A stretch of 25,908 nucleotides of DNA from an uncultured Collinsella sp. (GCA_900555515.1 USLO01000004.1:1-25908), one strand, 5' to 3'; shown: positions 1 through 7,726, numbered from the stretch's first letter. Notes: generated from the letters alone by a model not told the origin. Made by a program: numbers and translations.

Positions 1-125
1 AAGCCTACAAGGATTTTTTAACCGATGCACAGATTGTAGAGGTCAAGGAGTACACTTCTGATGTAGTAGAGTCTGCTCTTGATAAAACTGTTCTCAGCAA
101 AACACGCGAGAGGAGAACAAGATGA
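1..125 (+). CDS. C-terminal end of an unidentified protein (partial)
   Basis: The frame starting at base 3 is open from the window edge and ends at a TGA at 123-125, giving about 40 residues. The visible tail is charged and probably helical, with a region rich in Asp, Val, Glu and Lys and a basic end (KTRERRTR). The stop overlaps the ATG of the LysM gene in an ATGA arrangement (122-125), which argues that this is a real gene translationally coupled to the next one. No motif is visible, and I do not recognise the family from this fragment. LexA is a common neighbour of YneA-like genes, but the tail does not look like a LexA C-terminus. Confidence 0.6.
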   Translation, partial: AYKDFLTDAQIVEVKEYTSDVVESALDKTVLSKTRERRTR

Positions 126-571
126 ACGCAACGGATATGGTCCAGGGAAACCTCGCCCTTAAGCTCGAGACGCCTGCGGCGCCGGCTTTCACGGTTGTCA
201 AAGTCGGCCGATCTGGTTTCCAAACACTGCCTGGCAAGCCCGTCCGCAGCCAGTGCGTCGCCACGACCTCGGCCCCCGTTGCCCTAAAGGTCTCGACGAT
301 TGTCACGCTGGCCGTTGCGCTCACGCTCTTCTTTGTACTTGCCACCTCGATCTTCAGCGCTCGTCATGCCGCATATGCCGAGTCGGCATCTAACGTTACC
401 TATGAGACCGTCCGTGTTCAGTCTGGCGATTCCTTGTGGTCGCTTGCCCAGGAGCATCCGATTGAAGGTCTTTCCACGCAGGAGACCTCTGATATGATCC
501 GCAACGTCAATCACCTGGAGCATGGCTCGCTCGATGCCGGTGCGCATCTTAAAGTTCCCGCACGTTCCTAA
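122..571 (+). CDS. Membrane-anchored LysM-domain protein (YneA-like)
   Basis: A 149-residue protein with a polar N-terminal region, one hydrophobic segment at about residues 57-80 and a C-terminal LysM domain at about 95-146. The LysM domain begins YETVRVQSGDSLWSLA and ends in HLKVP. LysM domains bind peptidoglycan, so the domain should lie outside the membrane. Size and layout resemble YneA-type proteins, which are SOS-induced division suppressors in Firmicutes. That function is inferred from architecture and from the neighbouring nrdR and dut genes; I saw no LexA operator. The ATG overlaps the stop of the upstream partial gene (ATGA), and the sequence before it is purine-rich (GAGAGGAGAAC), a usable ribosome-binding site. 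The N-terminal cytoplasmic part, about 55 residues, is longer than in a minimal YneA. Confidence 0.8.
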   Translation: MNATDMVQGNLALKLETPAAPAFTVVKVGRSGFQTLPGKPVRSQCVATTSAPVALKVSTIVTLAVALTLFFVLATSIFSARHAAYAESASNVTYETVRVQSGDSLWSLAQEHPIEGLSTQETSDMIRNVNHLEHGSLDAGAHLKVPARS

Positions 572-622
572 GATTTAAGTACCGTCGCATGGTACCCTTG
601 TAATCGTTTTAGAGGAGGTACT

Positions 623-1066
623 ATGCGCTGTCCCAAATGCGGCAAGGCACATACCCGCGTCGTTGATTCCCGCATGCAGGAATCTAATAACACCATCAAG
701 CGCCGTCGCGAATGCTGCTCATGCAATTATCGTTTTACGACATTTGAGCGTTGTGAAGACCCTATCGAGGTCATTAAGTCAGACGGAACCAAGCAACGGT
801 TCGATCGCAATAAGCTGCTGGTCGGTTTGATGCGAGCCACGATCAAGCGAGATATCGACACTAAAAAGCTCAACGAGATCATTGACGATATTGAGGTCGA
901 GCTTCGCTCCCGTACGCTTACGGCCGTTACGTCCCATGAGCTGGGCGATATGGTTCTTAAGCGGTTGGCCAAGATCGATAAAGTTGCCTACATCCGCTTT
1001 GCCTCGGTCTATCGCGATTTCAAAGACGTCGATGAGTTTCTGCAAGAGCTCGACAAGCTAAGGTGA
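623..1066 (+). CDS. nrdR: Transcriptional repressor NrdR
   Basis: NrdR represses ribonucleotide reductase genes in response to ATP/dATP bound by its ATP-cone domain. The 147-residue product has the family's normal length. A zinc ribbon sits at the N-terminus (C3, C6 and C31, C34, with the basic stretch IKRRRECCSC). An ATP-cone domain follows from about residue 47, starting IEVIKSDGTKQRFDRNKL. The ATG is preceded by a near-perfect Shine-Dalgarno sequence (AGAGGAGGTACT). The next gene, dut, starts 4 nt after the stop, so the two are probably cotranscribed, pairing dNTP control with dUTP removal. No ribonucleotide reductase gene is in this window, so NrdR would act in trans. Confidence 0.97.
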   Translation: MRCPKCGKAHTRVVDSRMQESNNTIKRRRECCSCNYRFTTFERCEDPIEVIKSDGTKQRFDRNKLLVGLMRATIKRDIDTKKLNEIIDDIEVELRSRTLTAVTSHELGDMVLKRLAKIDKVAYIRFASVYRDFKDVDEFLQELDKLR

Positions 1067-1070
1067 TTTC

Positions 1071-1514
1071 ATGTCCAACATTACCGTTAACATTAAACGT
1101 CTCGACCCAACCGTCGAACTTCCCAAATACGCCCATCCTACGGATGCTGGCCTGGACCTGCGTTCCAACGAGGATTGCATTCTGAAGCCCTTTGAGCGTC
1201 GTCTGGTCTCCACTGGCTTGGCCATTGCGCTGCCCGACGGATACGCCGGCTTCGTCCAGCCCCGCAGCGGTCTAGCCATTAAGCAGGGTCTGTCTATAGT
1301 CAATACGCCTGGCCTCATCGACGCCCACTACCGAGGAGAGCTCAAAGTCATCCTCATCAATCTAGACCCCACGAACAACATCCAAATCAACAAAGGCGAC
1401 CGCATCGCCCAACTCGTCATCCAAGAAGTCCCCACGGTCAACCTCACAGAAGTAGAAGAACTAGACGAAACCGACCGAGGCAAAGGAGGCTTCGGCTCCA
1501 GCGGTGTCGCCTAG
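1071..1514 (+). CDS. dut: dUTP diphosphatase
   Basis: Hydrolyses dUTP to dUMP and pyrophosphate. This keeps uracil out of DNA and supplies dUMP for thymidylate synthesis. The 147-residue length fits a homotrimeric dUTPase, and the motifs are in order: DAGLDLRS (25-32), PRSGLAIK (64-71), GLIDAHYRGE (81-90), RIAQLVI (111-117) and the flexible C-terminal RGKGGFGSSG (136-145). Motif 3 reads IDAHY where many members have IDxDY; the first Asp is kept. It starts 4 nt after nrdR. The last third of the gene changes codon style: Gln becomes CAA, Glu mostly GAA and Lys AAA, whereas the first half uses CAG and AAG. This suggests recombination within the gene. Confidence 0.96.
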   Translation: MSNITVNIKRLDPTVELPKYAHPTDAGLDLRSNEDCILKPFERRLVSTGLAIALPDGYAGFVQPRSGLAIKQGLSIVNTPGLIDAHYRGELKVILINLDPTNNIQINKGDRIAQLVIQEVPTVNLTEVEELDETDRGKGGFGSSGVA

Positions 1515-1530
1515 GGGCGCTCGTATCCCT

Positions 1531-1633
1531 CCCGCCCGCCTCTCACACATATCATTCCATGCTCAAACATTCTCGCGTCGCTTCGCTCGCTGCGAAACTG
1601 CGCGTGGAACGATATGTGTGAGAGGCGGGCGGG
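1531..1633. repeat. Large inverted repeat with 29-bp arms downstream of dut
   Basis: Arms at 1531-1559 and 1605-1633 are reverse complements at 28 of 29 positions (single mismatch at 1554/1610). The left arm begins CCCGCCCGCCTCTCACACAT. The roughly 45-nt centre carries its own short GC-rich inverted motif (TTCG...CGAA around 1582-1595). There is no T-run after either side, so it is not a standard intrinsic terminator. It could be a dispersed palindromic element or a transcript-end structure; the separate hairpin at 1666-1714 is the better terminator. Confidence 0.85.
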
Positions 1634-1665
1634 CGGCTACTCGCTTGAAAAAATATTTACATTCT

Positions 1666-1714
1666 AGTAAGCCAATGCGACAAAGGAACAATCCCTTTGC
1701 CGCATTGGCTTACT
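1666..1714. terminator. Bidirectional intrinsic terminator between dut and the glycosyltransferase gene
   Basis: Arms 1666-1686 and 1694-1714 pair over 21 bp with one mismatch around a 7-nt loop. On the plus side a T-rich stretch follows (TGTATTTAGATTTT). On the minus side the flank also reads T-rich (complement of GAAAAAATATTTAC). The genes on either side converge, which fits shared termination. The rest of the 300-nt gap (1715-1814) has a short direct repeat TAGCTGCT (about 1770 and 1787) and nothing else I can assign. Confidence 0.8.
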
Positions 1715-1814
1715 GTATTTAGATTTTCCGGTTTCGCCTTTGCAGGTTCTAGTGGTGGGGAATCTGGTATAGCTGCTAGTACGTAAACGTAGCTGCTCGG
1801 CGGACATTAAGACT

Positions 1815-3116
1815 CTAGCGGATATGCGCGGGTTTTCCGCCCCAGTAGAAACGGCAGAAGGCTCGTTTGCGCTTTTGGGGCTTGCCTGCGAGTTCCATGG
1901 TGGCGACGGCGATGTCTTCGGCTGCGTGGGGGCGGCGTAGTACTTCGCCGTTGATGAGTAGGGCTTTGAGTGATTCGGGATGGTCGTGCAGGTGGCGCAA
2001 CGTCACGATGAGCTCTCGTGCCGTGGTGACGTGCATGCTGGCGCCCATGCCAGTGAGCATGGTGGTGTTGGCCTTTTCCTGGCCGTACGATTTGCCCAGC
2101 AGGATCATCGGCAGATGTGCGCATAGGCACTCGGTGACCGTGAGCCCGCCCGATTTGAGGATTGCCAGGTCGCAGCCGTGCATGAGGGCCGCCATGTCGT
2201 CGACATAGTCCAACACCGTGACGTTCTCGAGCTTCATGGCATCGAAGAGCGTCTTCAGCCGGGTGGCATACTCCACGTCTTTGCCGGGCAAAAAGACAAA
2301 GTGCATGTCTTCAAAACTGCGCAGGAAGGGGAGTGTGTGGTCCATCGCCGCGCGAAAGCGGACGTAAGGCTGAGGCAAGCTGGCACCGGCCATTACCAGC
2401 ACGACGGTCTTGTCGATGGGGAGGTTGAACTTGGCTAGCTCTTCCTCGCGATCGTAATCCGTGTCGAATCCGGCGCGAATAGGAATGCCGGTAATGCGAA
2501 TCTTTGCCTCGGGCACCTTGCGCGGACGCAGCGTTTCGGCCATAAATTCGTTGGCAACACAGAAGAGATCGGTGTCCTTGTGGGGCCACCAACCCTCGAC
2601 TTCGTAGTCGGTCGGTACGCAGATAACCGGATAATCGATACCCGTAATTACGCGGGCGCCCACGGCGACATTGGCTGCTGTGATGTGCGTTGCGACCACG
2701 GCTATGGGCCTGCGGCTGCGAATATATTCGTTGAAGGCAGGGAACATAATACGCGACCATGCCGTGCCACCACCCCAGAGAAGATGTCCCGTAAGCGTAT
2801 ATCGCCAGGTCAGGTCGTAAATGGGGCGCGTGGCTCCCGTAAAAGAAGCCGCGGTCTTATTGCCGTCGAATTTAATACGTCCAAAATCAAGGATATCGAG
2901 CACTTCAATCTCAACATCCTCGGGGATGCCATTGGTGCCGCGGATGAGGTCGAATGCCTGCGCAATTGCATTTGCGGCGGCCTTGTGGCCCGAGCCGACC
3001 GAGGCGTGCACGATGGTCACGAGAGGTTTTTGCTGCGCCAAGAGCGTGGTTTGCTTCGATTGAGGAGTGCTGTGCGTGAGCAGGGGAGCGTCGTCGCTCG
3101 TCTGCGTCTGATCCAT
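1815..3116 (-). CDS. Processive glycolipid glycosyltransferase (MGDG synthase/UgtP-like)
   Basis: A 433-residue GT28-type glycosyltransferase. The N-terminal MGDG-synthase domain opens with VTIVHASVGSGHKAAANAI (about residues 33-51), the glycine/His motif typical of diacylglycerol glycosyltransferases. The C-terminal nucleotide-sugar domain carries the family signature LAILKSGGLTVTECL followed by PMILLGKSYGQE. The expected reaction is transfer of a sugar from a UDP-sugar to diacylglycerol on the inner membrane face, giving glycolipid or a lipoteichoic-acid anchor; the sugar cannot be told from sequence. I start at the ATG at 3116 (MDQTQTS), because AAGGGGAG lies 8 nt upstream. An in-frame ATG 39 nt earlier lacks such a site. 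It is divergent from trxB and convergent with dut. A TACAAT sequence upstream may be its -10 element. Confidence 0.88.
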   Translation of the reverse strand: MDQTQTSDDAPLLTHSTPQSKQTTLLAQQKPLVTIVHASVGSGHKAAANAIAQAFDLIRGTNGIPEDVEIEVLDILDFGRIKFDGNKTAASFTGATRPIYDLTWRYTLTGHLLWGGGTAWSRIMFPAFNEYIRSRRPIAVVATHITAANVAVGARVITGIDYPVICVPTDYEVEGWWPHKDTDLFCVANEFMAETLRPRKVPEAKIRITGIPIRAGFDTDYDREEELAKFNLPIDKTVVLVMAGASLPQPYVRFRAAMDHTLPFLRSFEDMHFVFLPGKDVEYATRLKTLFDAMKLENVTVLDYVDDMAALMHGCDLAILKSGGLTVTECLCAHLPMILLGKSYGQEKANTTMLTGMGASMHVTTARELIVTLRHLHDHPESLKALLINGEVLRRPHAAEDIAVATMELAGKPQKRKRAFCRFYWGGKPAHIR

Positions 3117-3234
3117 CGATAACTCCCCTTCGACGTTGTAACACGGATTTATCATTGTAGTGCATGAGTGTCACGTTCACGTAAATTTGGGTATGAGCGC
3201 AAAGAACGACAACGTTTCGACGAGAGGACTCTTC

Positions 3235-4173
3235 ATGACTACCGATCAGACAATCGATGTTGCGATTATCGGCGGCGGCCCTGCGGGCTATGCTGCCGCC
3301 ATTTATGCGGCGCGCGCCAACCTGACGACGACTGTCCTTGAGCAGGGCATGTCGGGCGGACAGATTGCCACGAGCAACGAGATTGAGAATTATCCTGGCA
3401 TTCCGCTGCTGAGCGGTGTTGAACTTGGTGAGCGATTCCAACAGCATGCTGAAGGCCTGGGGGCTCAGGTTGAATGGAGTATGGTGAAAGGCGTCGATTA
3501 CGATGCCGATGCGGCTCAATTTACCATCCATCATGATATGGGCGACACAACGGCCAAGAGCGTCATTGCGTGCATGGGTGCCACGCCGCGTCCTGCTGGT
3601 TTTGTTGGCGAGGACACGTATCGCGGTCGTGGCGTTTCGTATTGCGCGACGTGTGACGGTATGTTCTTCCGTGGCAAGCAGGTCTTTGTTATCGGAGGCG
3701 GCAATTCGGCATGCGAGGAGGCGCTGTTCCTGTCCGACATTGCCAGCAGCGTGACCATTGTGTTGCGTCGCGATCAGTTCCGTGCACCCGAGGGCGTTGT
3801 GAATAAGGTACTTGCTAAGGACAATATTTCAGTTAGGTACCAAACTAGTATTGTTGAGCTTTCTGGTGAAGCGATGCCCACCACAATCACGTTCAAGGAC
3901 AATGCGACTGGTGAAATGCACGCTGAGTCCTTTGAACCTAGCTCATTTGGCATCTTTGTCTTTGCGGGGACGCAGCCACATACCGAGCTGGTTGAGCATC
4001 TAGTCGATCTGGCTCCGGACGGCGGCATTGTCACCGACGATTCGATGGCCACCCGCACACCCGGCTTATTCGCAGCCGGCGATATCCGCTCCAAGCGTTT
4101 ACGTCAGGTTGTGACCGCCGTTTCAGACGGAGCCATAGCGGCAACCAGCGCATATGCTTTCCTACGCGGATAA
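3235..4173 (+). CDS. trxB: Thioredoxin-disulfide reductase
   Basis: An FAD/NADPH enzyme that reduces thioredoxin. The 312-residue length is normal for low-molecular-weight TrxB. The FAD-binding motif GGGPAGYAAA begins at residue 13. The redox-active pair is CATC (C137, C140, in SYCATCDG). The NADPH-binding motif GGGNSACEEAL begins at 154, followed by VLRRDQFRA. A C-terminal GDIRSKRLRQVVTAVSDG contacts FAD. I use the ATG at 3235, preceded by GAGAGGA; the in-frame ATG at 3160 would add 25 residues unlike the family. It is monocistronic by context: divergent from the glycosyltransferase and followed by its own terminator. Confidence 0.96.
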   Translation: MTTDQTIDVAIIGGGPAGYAAAIYAARANLTTTVLEQGMSGGQIATSNEIENYPGIPLLSGVELGERFQQHAEGLGAQVEWSMVKGVDYDADAAQFTIHHDMGDTTAKSVIACMGATPRPAGFVGEDTYRGRGVSYCATCDGMFFRGKQVFVIGGGNSACEEALFLSDIASSVTIVLRRDQFRAPEGVVNKVLAKDNISVRYQTSIVELSGEAMPTTITFKDNATGEMHAESFEPSSFGIFVFAGTQPHTELVEHLVDLAPDGGIVTDDSMATRTPGLFAAGDIRSKRLRQVVTAVSDGAIAATSAYAFLRG

Positions 4174-4215
4174 GTACGATAATATATCTTATGTAAAGTT
4201 GTTATCTTTAAACAT

Positions 4216-4257
4216 AGTGGTTGGACGGTGCTTCAACGTGCTGTCCAACCACTTTTA
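4216..4257 (+). terminator. Intrinsic terminator of trxB
   Basis: A perfect 11-bp stem (4216-4226 with 4243-4253, AGTGGTTGGAC/GTCCAACCACT) encloses a 16-nt loop. The T-rich sequence TTTTACTT follows on the plus strand. It lies 43 nt after the trxB stop. Confidence 0.85.
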
Positions 4258-4327
4258 CTTAGCGGCTATGTGGTATGCAAAACTAGATAACCTAGAATAC
4301 AATATAGAAAACGATCGGAGGCCTCTT

Positions 4328-4939
4328 ATGAACCACGCCAAACATGTTATCCCGATGTCCGATACATCGGTCAGCATTAAGCCGGAGGATATTCAGCCGA
4401 CGGTGCTGCCGGATGCATTTATTCAGTCCGATATAGTGGGTAAACTCAACGCATTGAGCCTGCCACGCTATGATCAGCTGCCCAACGTAACGCTCTATCG
4501 CGATCAGGTTATTGAATATGTGGCGCTGTGGATGGAGCCGCTTTCGATTTGCGTAGAGCAGCCCGTTATCACGCCTTCGATGATCAATAACTACGTAAAG
4601 GTCGGCCTCGTTCCTTCTCCGGTTAAAAAGCAGTATGGCCGTGAGCAGATTGCGCGTCTCATCGCCATTTGTATCTTTAAACAGGTGCTGCCCATCGCTG
4701 CGGTTCAGGCGCTCTTTAATATTCAGCGCTTGAGCTACGACGCTCCGACGGCTTTCGATTATGTAGTTGATCAACTTGAGGCATCGATTCGTGCGGCGTT
4801 TTCCGTCGAGCAGACCCCCGTGCCCGATACCGCACATCAGGTTACGCGCGAGTCGCTGCTCGTACGCAGTGCGGTTTCGTCTTTTGTATCGAAGGCGTAC
4901 CTGATGAGCTACCTTAAGTTTAATGGGTTTAATAGCTAA
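4328..4939 (+). CDS. DUF1836 domain protein, probable MerR-like regulator
   Basis: A 203-residue cytoplasmic protein. The segment ITPSMINNYVKVGLVPSP... KQYGREQIARLIAICIFK (about residues 79-120) has the layout of a MerR-like winged helix: helix, proline-marked wing, then a helix binding near a Tyr-Gly-Arg. This is the DUF1836 signature seen in Firmicutes and Coriobacteria. No target or ligand is known to me, so a DNA-binding role is an inference from the fold-like pattern. I start at 4328, with CGGAGG 7 nt upstream; the open frame extends to 4154 but overlaps trxB there and lacks family-like sequence. The 74 nt between the trxB terminator and the start are AT-rich and probably hold its promoter (TAGAAT at 4291-4296 is a possible -10). 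Confidence 0.82.
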   Translation: MNHAKHVIPMSDTSVSIKPEDIQPTVLPDAFIQSDIVGKLNALSLPRYDQLPNVTLYRDQVIEYVALWMEPLSICVEQPVITPSMINNYVKVGLVPSPVKKQYGREQIARLIAICIFKQVLPIAAVQALFNIQRLSYDAPTAFDYVVDQLEASIRAAFSVEQTPVPDTAHQVTRESLLVRSAVSSFVSKAYLMSYLKFNGFNS

Positions 4940-4951
4940 TTGAGGCATAAG

Positions 4952-4992
4952 ACGGGCGGGATAAAGAGCCATTGGCCCCTTATCCCGCCCGT
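4952..4992. terminator. Bidirectional intrinsic terminator between DUF1836 and degV
   Basis: A perfect 13-bp stem (4952-4964 with 4980-4992, ACGGGCGGGATAA/TTATCCCGCCCGT) closes a 15-nt loop between two convergent genes. The plus side runs into GCGTTTGTTTAG. The minus side runs into the complement of TGAGGCATAAG, which is less T-rich. It is therefore a better terminator for DUF1836 than for degV. Confidence 0.8.
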
Positions 4993-5011
4993 GCGTTTGT
5001 TTAGTTGGACA

Positions 5012-5878
5012 TTATCGGCCCGAAGCCACGCCCATGCCGTAGCCGATGATGAGGCCGTGCATCTCGGCATAGTATGAATCTAGCCCGTTACAGGGCATGA
5101 TGATAGTCTTGGAGCCGGGCCAATGCTCGACAATGCGGTCGGCAAGCGCCTGGGCTCCAGCTTCGTTCTCAACGTGATCGATGATGACCTCGCCGCCCGT
5201 GAAACCCTCGGCCTCCATGGTGTCGACAATCTTGGTGAGCATCTTCTTTTCGCCACGCGTGTGCCCAACGAGTTCGATTTTGCCCGCTTCGCTCGCCGTG
5301 CCCAAAATGCGGATATTGAGCTTGTTGGCAATAACGCCGGCTGCCTTAGGAATGCGTCCAGCCTTTGCAAGGTTCTCGTAATTACACAGGCTAAAGAGAA
5401 TCTTGCTGTTCTGCTCCAAGCTATCGAAGTAAGCGCAGGCATCCTCAAAGGAGGCATCCGGGTTACTTGCAAGATAGCGGTCGAACAGCAGGAAGATTAG
5501 ATCCATTTTGCCGCCTGCGGCTCGCGAGTTAACCAAATGAATCTGACGGTTGGGCTCTTCGGCAAGCACCATGTCACGTGCGGTAGCCGCGGCATTGTAG
5601 CTTCCCGAGACGCCCTCGGAGATGGGCATGCAGATCGTCTTGTCGGAGAGCTTAAAGAGCTCAGCCCACTCCCCTACGCTCGGGCAGGAGCTCGATGATG
5701 CGCTGGCTTCCGATTGAATGGCAACATTAAGCTCGTGAACATCGAGCGAGAGGTCATCGACAAATTCACGCTCCCCTACTCGGATCTTAAGGGGTGCAAA
5801 TGCAAAGGTGGTATGAGGTGCGGTTGGCTGCCAATCGCGAAGATTGCAGCTCGAATCGGAGATAAGCGCCCAGCTCAT
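5012..5878 (-). CDS. DegV family fatty-acid-binding protein
   Basis: A 288-residue DegV/FakB-type protein. Members bind a single fatty acid and, with the kinase FakA, present it for phosphorylation; FakA is not in this window. The N-terminus ALISDSSCNL matches the family's ligand-site Ser motif. MPISEGVSGSYNAA (about residues 84-97) corresponds to the SSxLSGTY-like loop. The C-terminal half has the typical RIPKAAGVIANKLNIRILG. The ATG at 5878 has AGAAAGGA upstream. It is transcribed alone on the minus strand from a promoter with a perfect TATAAT, beside a 15-bp perfect palindrome (5933-5969). Confidence 0.9.
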   Translation of the reverse strand: MSWALISDSSCNLRDWQPTAPHTTFAFAPLKIRVGEREFVDDLSLDVHELNVAIQSEASASSSSCPSVGEWAELFKLSDKTICMPISEGVSGSYNAAATARDMVLAEEPNRQIHLVNSRAAGGKMDLIFLLFDRYLASNPDASFEDACAYFDSLEQNSKILFSLCNYENLAKAGRIPKAAGVIANKLNIRILGTASEAGKIELVGHTRGEKKMLTKIVDTMEAEGFTGGEVIIDHVENEAGAQALADRIVEHWPGSKTIIMPCNGLDSYYAEMHGLIIGYGMGVASGR

Positions 5879-5907
5879 TGAGGGTCCTTTCTAGTTGTTC
5901 CTCAACA

Positions 5908-5969
5908 ATTATAGCCGTCTTTCTCATCAATTGGACGGCTATCTAGTTTTGAATACTAGATAGCCGTCC
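5908..5969 (-). promoter_or_regulatory. degV promoter with palindromic operator candidate
   Basis: On the minus strand a perfect TATAAT lies at 5913-5908, 29 nt upstream of the degV ATG. The expected -35 position (5936-5931) reads GTCCAA, a poor match. It overlaps a perfect inverted repeat: arms 5933-5947 and 5955-5969 pair over 15 bp around a 7-nt centre. A third partial copy (ATAGCCGTC at 5911-5919) can pair with the inner arm over 9 bp and overlaps the -10. No T-run follows, so it is not a terminator. The arrangement fits an activator or repressor site. Confidence 0.55.
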
Positions 5970-6002
5970 TGATCCTAAGGCAAACAGTAGAGGCAATAAG
6001 AA

Positions 6003-6033
6003 TGGGCCTCGTGACTCAAGATCGCGAGGCCCA
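6003..6033 (-). terminator. Probable terminator of the NlpC/P60 gene
   Basis: A 9-bp perfect stem (6003-6011 with 6025-6033, TGGGCCTCG/CGAGGCCCA) lies 24 nt past the stop of the NlpC/P60 gene. In minus-strand direction it is followed by ATTCTTATTG, a modest T-rich tract. Confidence 0.6.
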
Positions 6034-6056
6034 CGTTCGTTCGCTGTATTAATAGA

Positions 6057-7163
6057 TTAGTAGCGTACGAAAATGTAATTGTTGTTCATGCCAGCGGCAA
6101 CGGAGCTGATGATAACGCCCGTCTTGTAGTCGGAAGCATGGATCATCTGGCCGTTACCAATGTAGATGCCGGTGTGGTAAGAGTTAACCACGACGTCACC
6201 AGGCTGGGGATCGGACACGCGGGTCCAGCCCATAAAGGTGCCCGTGGTGCCAAGGCGGCAATAACGGCCGGTGAGGCAGTAGCTCACAAAACCGGAGCAG
6301 TCAAAGCTGTTCGGTCCAATGCCGCCCCAAGAATAAGCATAACCGAGCTTGCTGTAGGCGCGCGAAACAACGGTACCACCGTCAACGGACTGGCTCGGTG
6401 CGGAAGGCGTCGGAGCCGGAGCGGGCGTCACGGGCTGCGGCGTGGGAGCAGGAGTGGGCGTCGAAGGCTGCGGCGAGGGAGCAGGAGTGGGCGCGGGGGT
6501 GTTCTCGGTCGTACCGGCGGTGTCGTTGCTCACCGTGGCCTTTTCGGCAGTGCTGGCATTTATGCCAGCCTGCAGCGCGGCGTTGGCCTCGGCCTCGGCA
6601 GCAAGCTCGGCCTGCAGCTGTGAATCCAGGGAGTTCACGACACTCTGGGCCTCAGCCTGCTGGGCGTTGAGCTCGTCGACCTTCTTCTGCGTCGCGGCGA
6701 CGTTCTTCTCCTGCTCGGCTTGCTTATCGGTGAGCTGCTGCTTAAGGTCCTTGACATCCTGAATGGTCTGGGCCTGCTTGTCGGAAACCTTGCCGTAGTA
6801 GAACAGACGGTTGAGCATGTCGCCCAGATCGTCGACGCCCGTCAGAACCTGAAGGAGACTCAGACCGCCAGTCTTGTACTCACCGGCAACGTAGCTCGAA
6901 AGCTTTGCCTGGCCCTCGGCAATCTCTTGCTGCTTTTGCGTGATCTCGCCTGCAGTCTGATCAAGCTCCTGCGTCTGTGCGGAGAGTTCTTCATGAATTT
7001 GCTGGGTTTGGGTGCCAATCTGCTCGAGCTTGGTACGGGCAGCAGCAAGGTCGGATGCGGTATCGGCGTAGGCCGGAGCCACGAGGCCCAGGCCCAAAAC
7101 ACAAGCGAGGGTTGCCGTAGCAGCGCAGCGTGCCATGTTTCTGTGCGTGTTTGCTGTGCGCAT
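6057..7163 (-). CDS. Secreted NlpC/P60 peptidoglycan hydrolase with coiled-coil domain
   Basis: A 368-residue exported cell-wall hydrolase. The signal peptide has a hydrophobic core (CVLGLGLVAP) and likely cleavage after AYA at residue 33. Residues about 35-205 are Gln/Glu/Ala-rich coiled coil, like PcsB/CwlO-type regulators. Residues about 220-262 form a Pro/Ala/Thr/Ser linker with PAPTP-like repeats. The C-terminal NlpC/P60 domain (about 265-368) carries the catalytic Cys in FDCSGF (C289), a His in SYHTGIYIG (H330) and a third polar residue in QMIHAS (H342). This family cleaves D-gamma-glutamyl-diaminopimelate bonds or similar peptide links. The ATG has GGAAAGGA upstream. It follows apt by 32 nt and probably shares the pgsA-to-apt transcript or has its own promoter. 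Confidence 0.95.
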   Translation of the reverse strand: MRTANTHRNMARCAATATLACVLGLGLVAPAYADTASDLAAARTKLEQIGTQTQQIHEELSAQTQELDQTAGEITQKQQEIAEGQAKLSSYVAGEYKTGGLSLLQVLTGVDDLGDMLNRLFYYGKVSDKQAQTIQDVKDLKQQLTDKQAEQEKNVAATQKKVDELNAQQAEAQSVVNSLDSQLQAELAAEAEANAALQAGINASTAEKATVSNDTAGTTENTPAPTPAPSPQPSTPTPAPTPQPVTPAPAPTPSAPSQSVDGGTVVSRAYSKLGYAYSWGGIGPNSFDCSGFVSYCLTGRYCRLGTTGTFMGWTRVSDPQPGDVVVNSYHTGIYIGNGQMIHASDYKTGVIISSVAAGMNNNYIFVRY

Positions 7164-7195
7164 GTAGCTTCCTTTCCGGTATCTAAGGGTAGCGG

Positions 7196-7726
7196 CTAGT
7201 CCACCGTTACCAGGCTAAAGAGCTCAACATCCTCGTTAGAAGGCGTGAGCTTCTTGCGCGGGTTGAGAAACGCAAGCTCAAGGATACAACCGTAACCTAC
7301 AAGCTTTGCGCCCATATCTCGCACTAGTTTACCTGTTGCCTCGACGGTTCCGCCCGTCGCGACGAAGTCGTCCAGAATCAACACGGTATCTTTAGAGCTA
7401 ATAGCGTCGGCATGGATCTCAATTGAATCGGTGCCGTACTCGAGTTCGTAGCTCTGGCTCACGGTCTCGCGCGGCAACTTGCCCGGCTTACGTGCGGGAA
7501 CAAAGCCGGCGCCCAGGGCGACGGCCACGGGCACACCGACCATAAAGCCGCGAGCCTCGGGGCCCACGACCTTAGTGATTCCCATGCCGGCAAAGTGCTC
7601 GGCGAGGGCATCGGTCATGGCTTTGAGCGCCTCGGGATTGCCAAAGAGCGGCGTGATGTCCTTAAAGACGACTCCGGGCTCGGGATAGTCGGGAATATCG
7701 ACGATATGAGATTCGAAGTCGTACAT
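7196..7726 (-). CDS. apt: Adenine phosphoribosyltransferase
   Basis: Converts adenine and PRPP to AMP in purine salvage. The 176-residue length is standard. The N-terminal IPDYPEPGVVFKDITPL is the family hallmark, GPEARGFMVGVPVA follows, and the PRPP-binding loop is VLILDDFVATGGTVEA. I start at the ATG at 7726 (MYDFES), which has GAAAGGT 8 nt upstream; the in-frame ATG at 7741 has no such site. It sits 36 nt after the MerR gene and before the NlpC/P60 gene on the same strand. Confidence 0.95.
   Translation of the reverse strand: MYDFESHIVDIPDYPEPGVVFKDITPLFGNPEALKAMTDALAEHFAGMGITKVVGPEARGFMVGVPVAVALGAGFVPARKPGKLPRETVSQSYELEYGTDSIEIHADAISSKDTVLILDDFVATGGTVEATGKLVRDMGAKLVGYGCILELAFLNPRKKLTPSNEDVELFSLVTVD

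Noticed and set aside
1504..1722. Plus-strand frame across the large inverted repeat after dut
   Set aside because: Coding would run through the 103-bp palindrome and the terminator hairpin; no ribosome-binding site.
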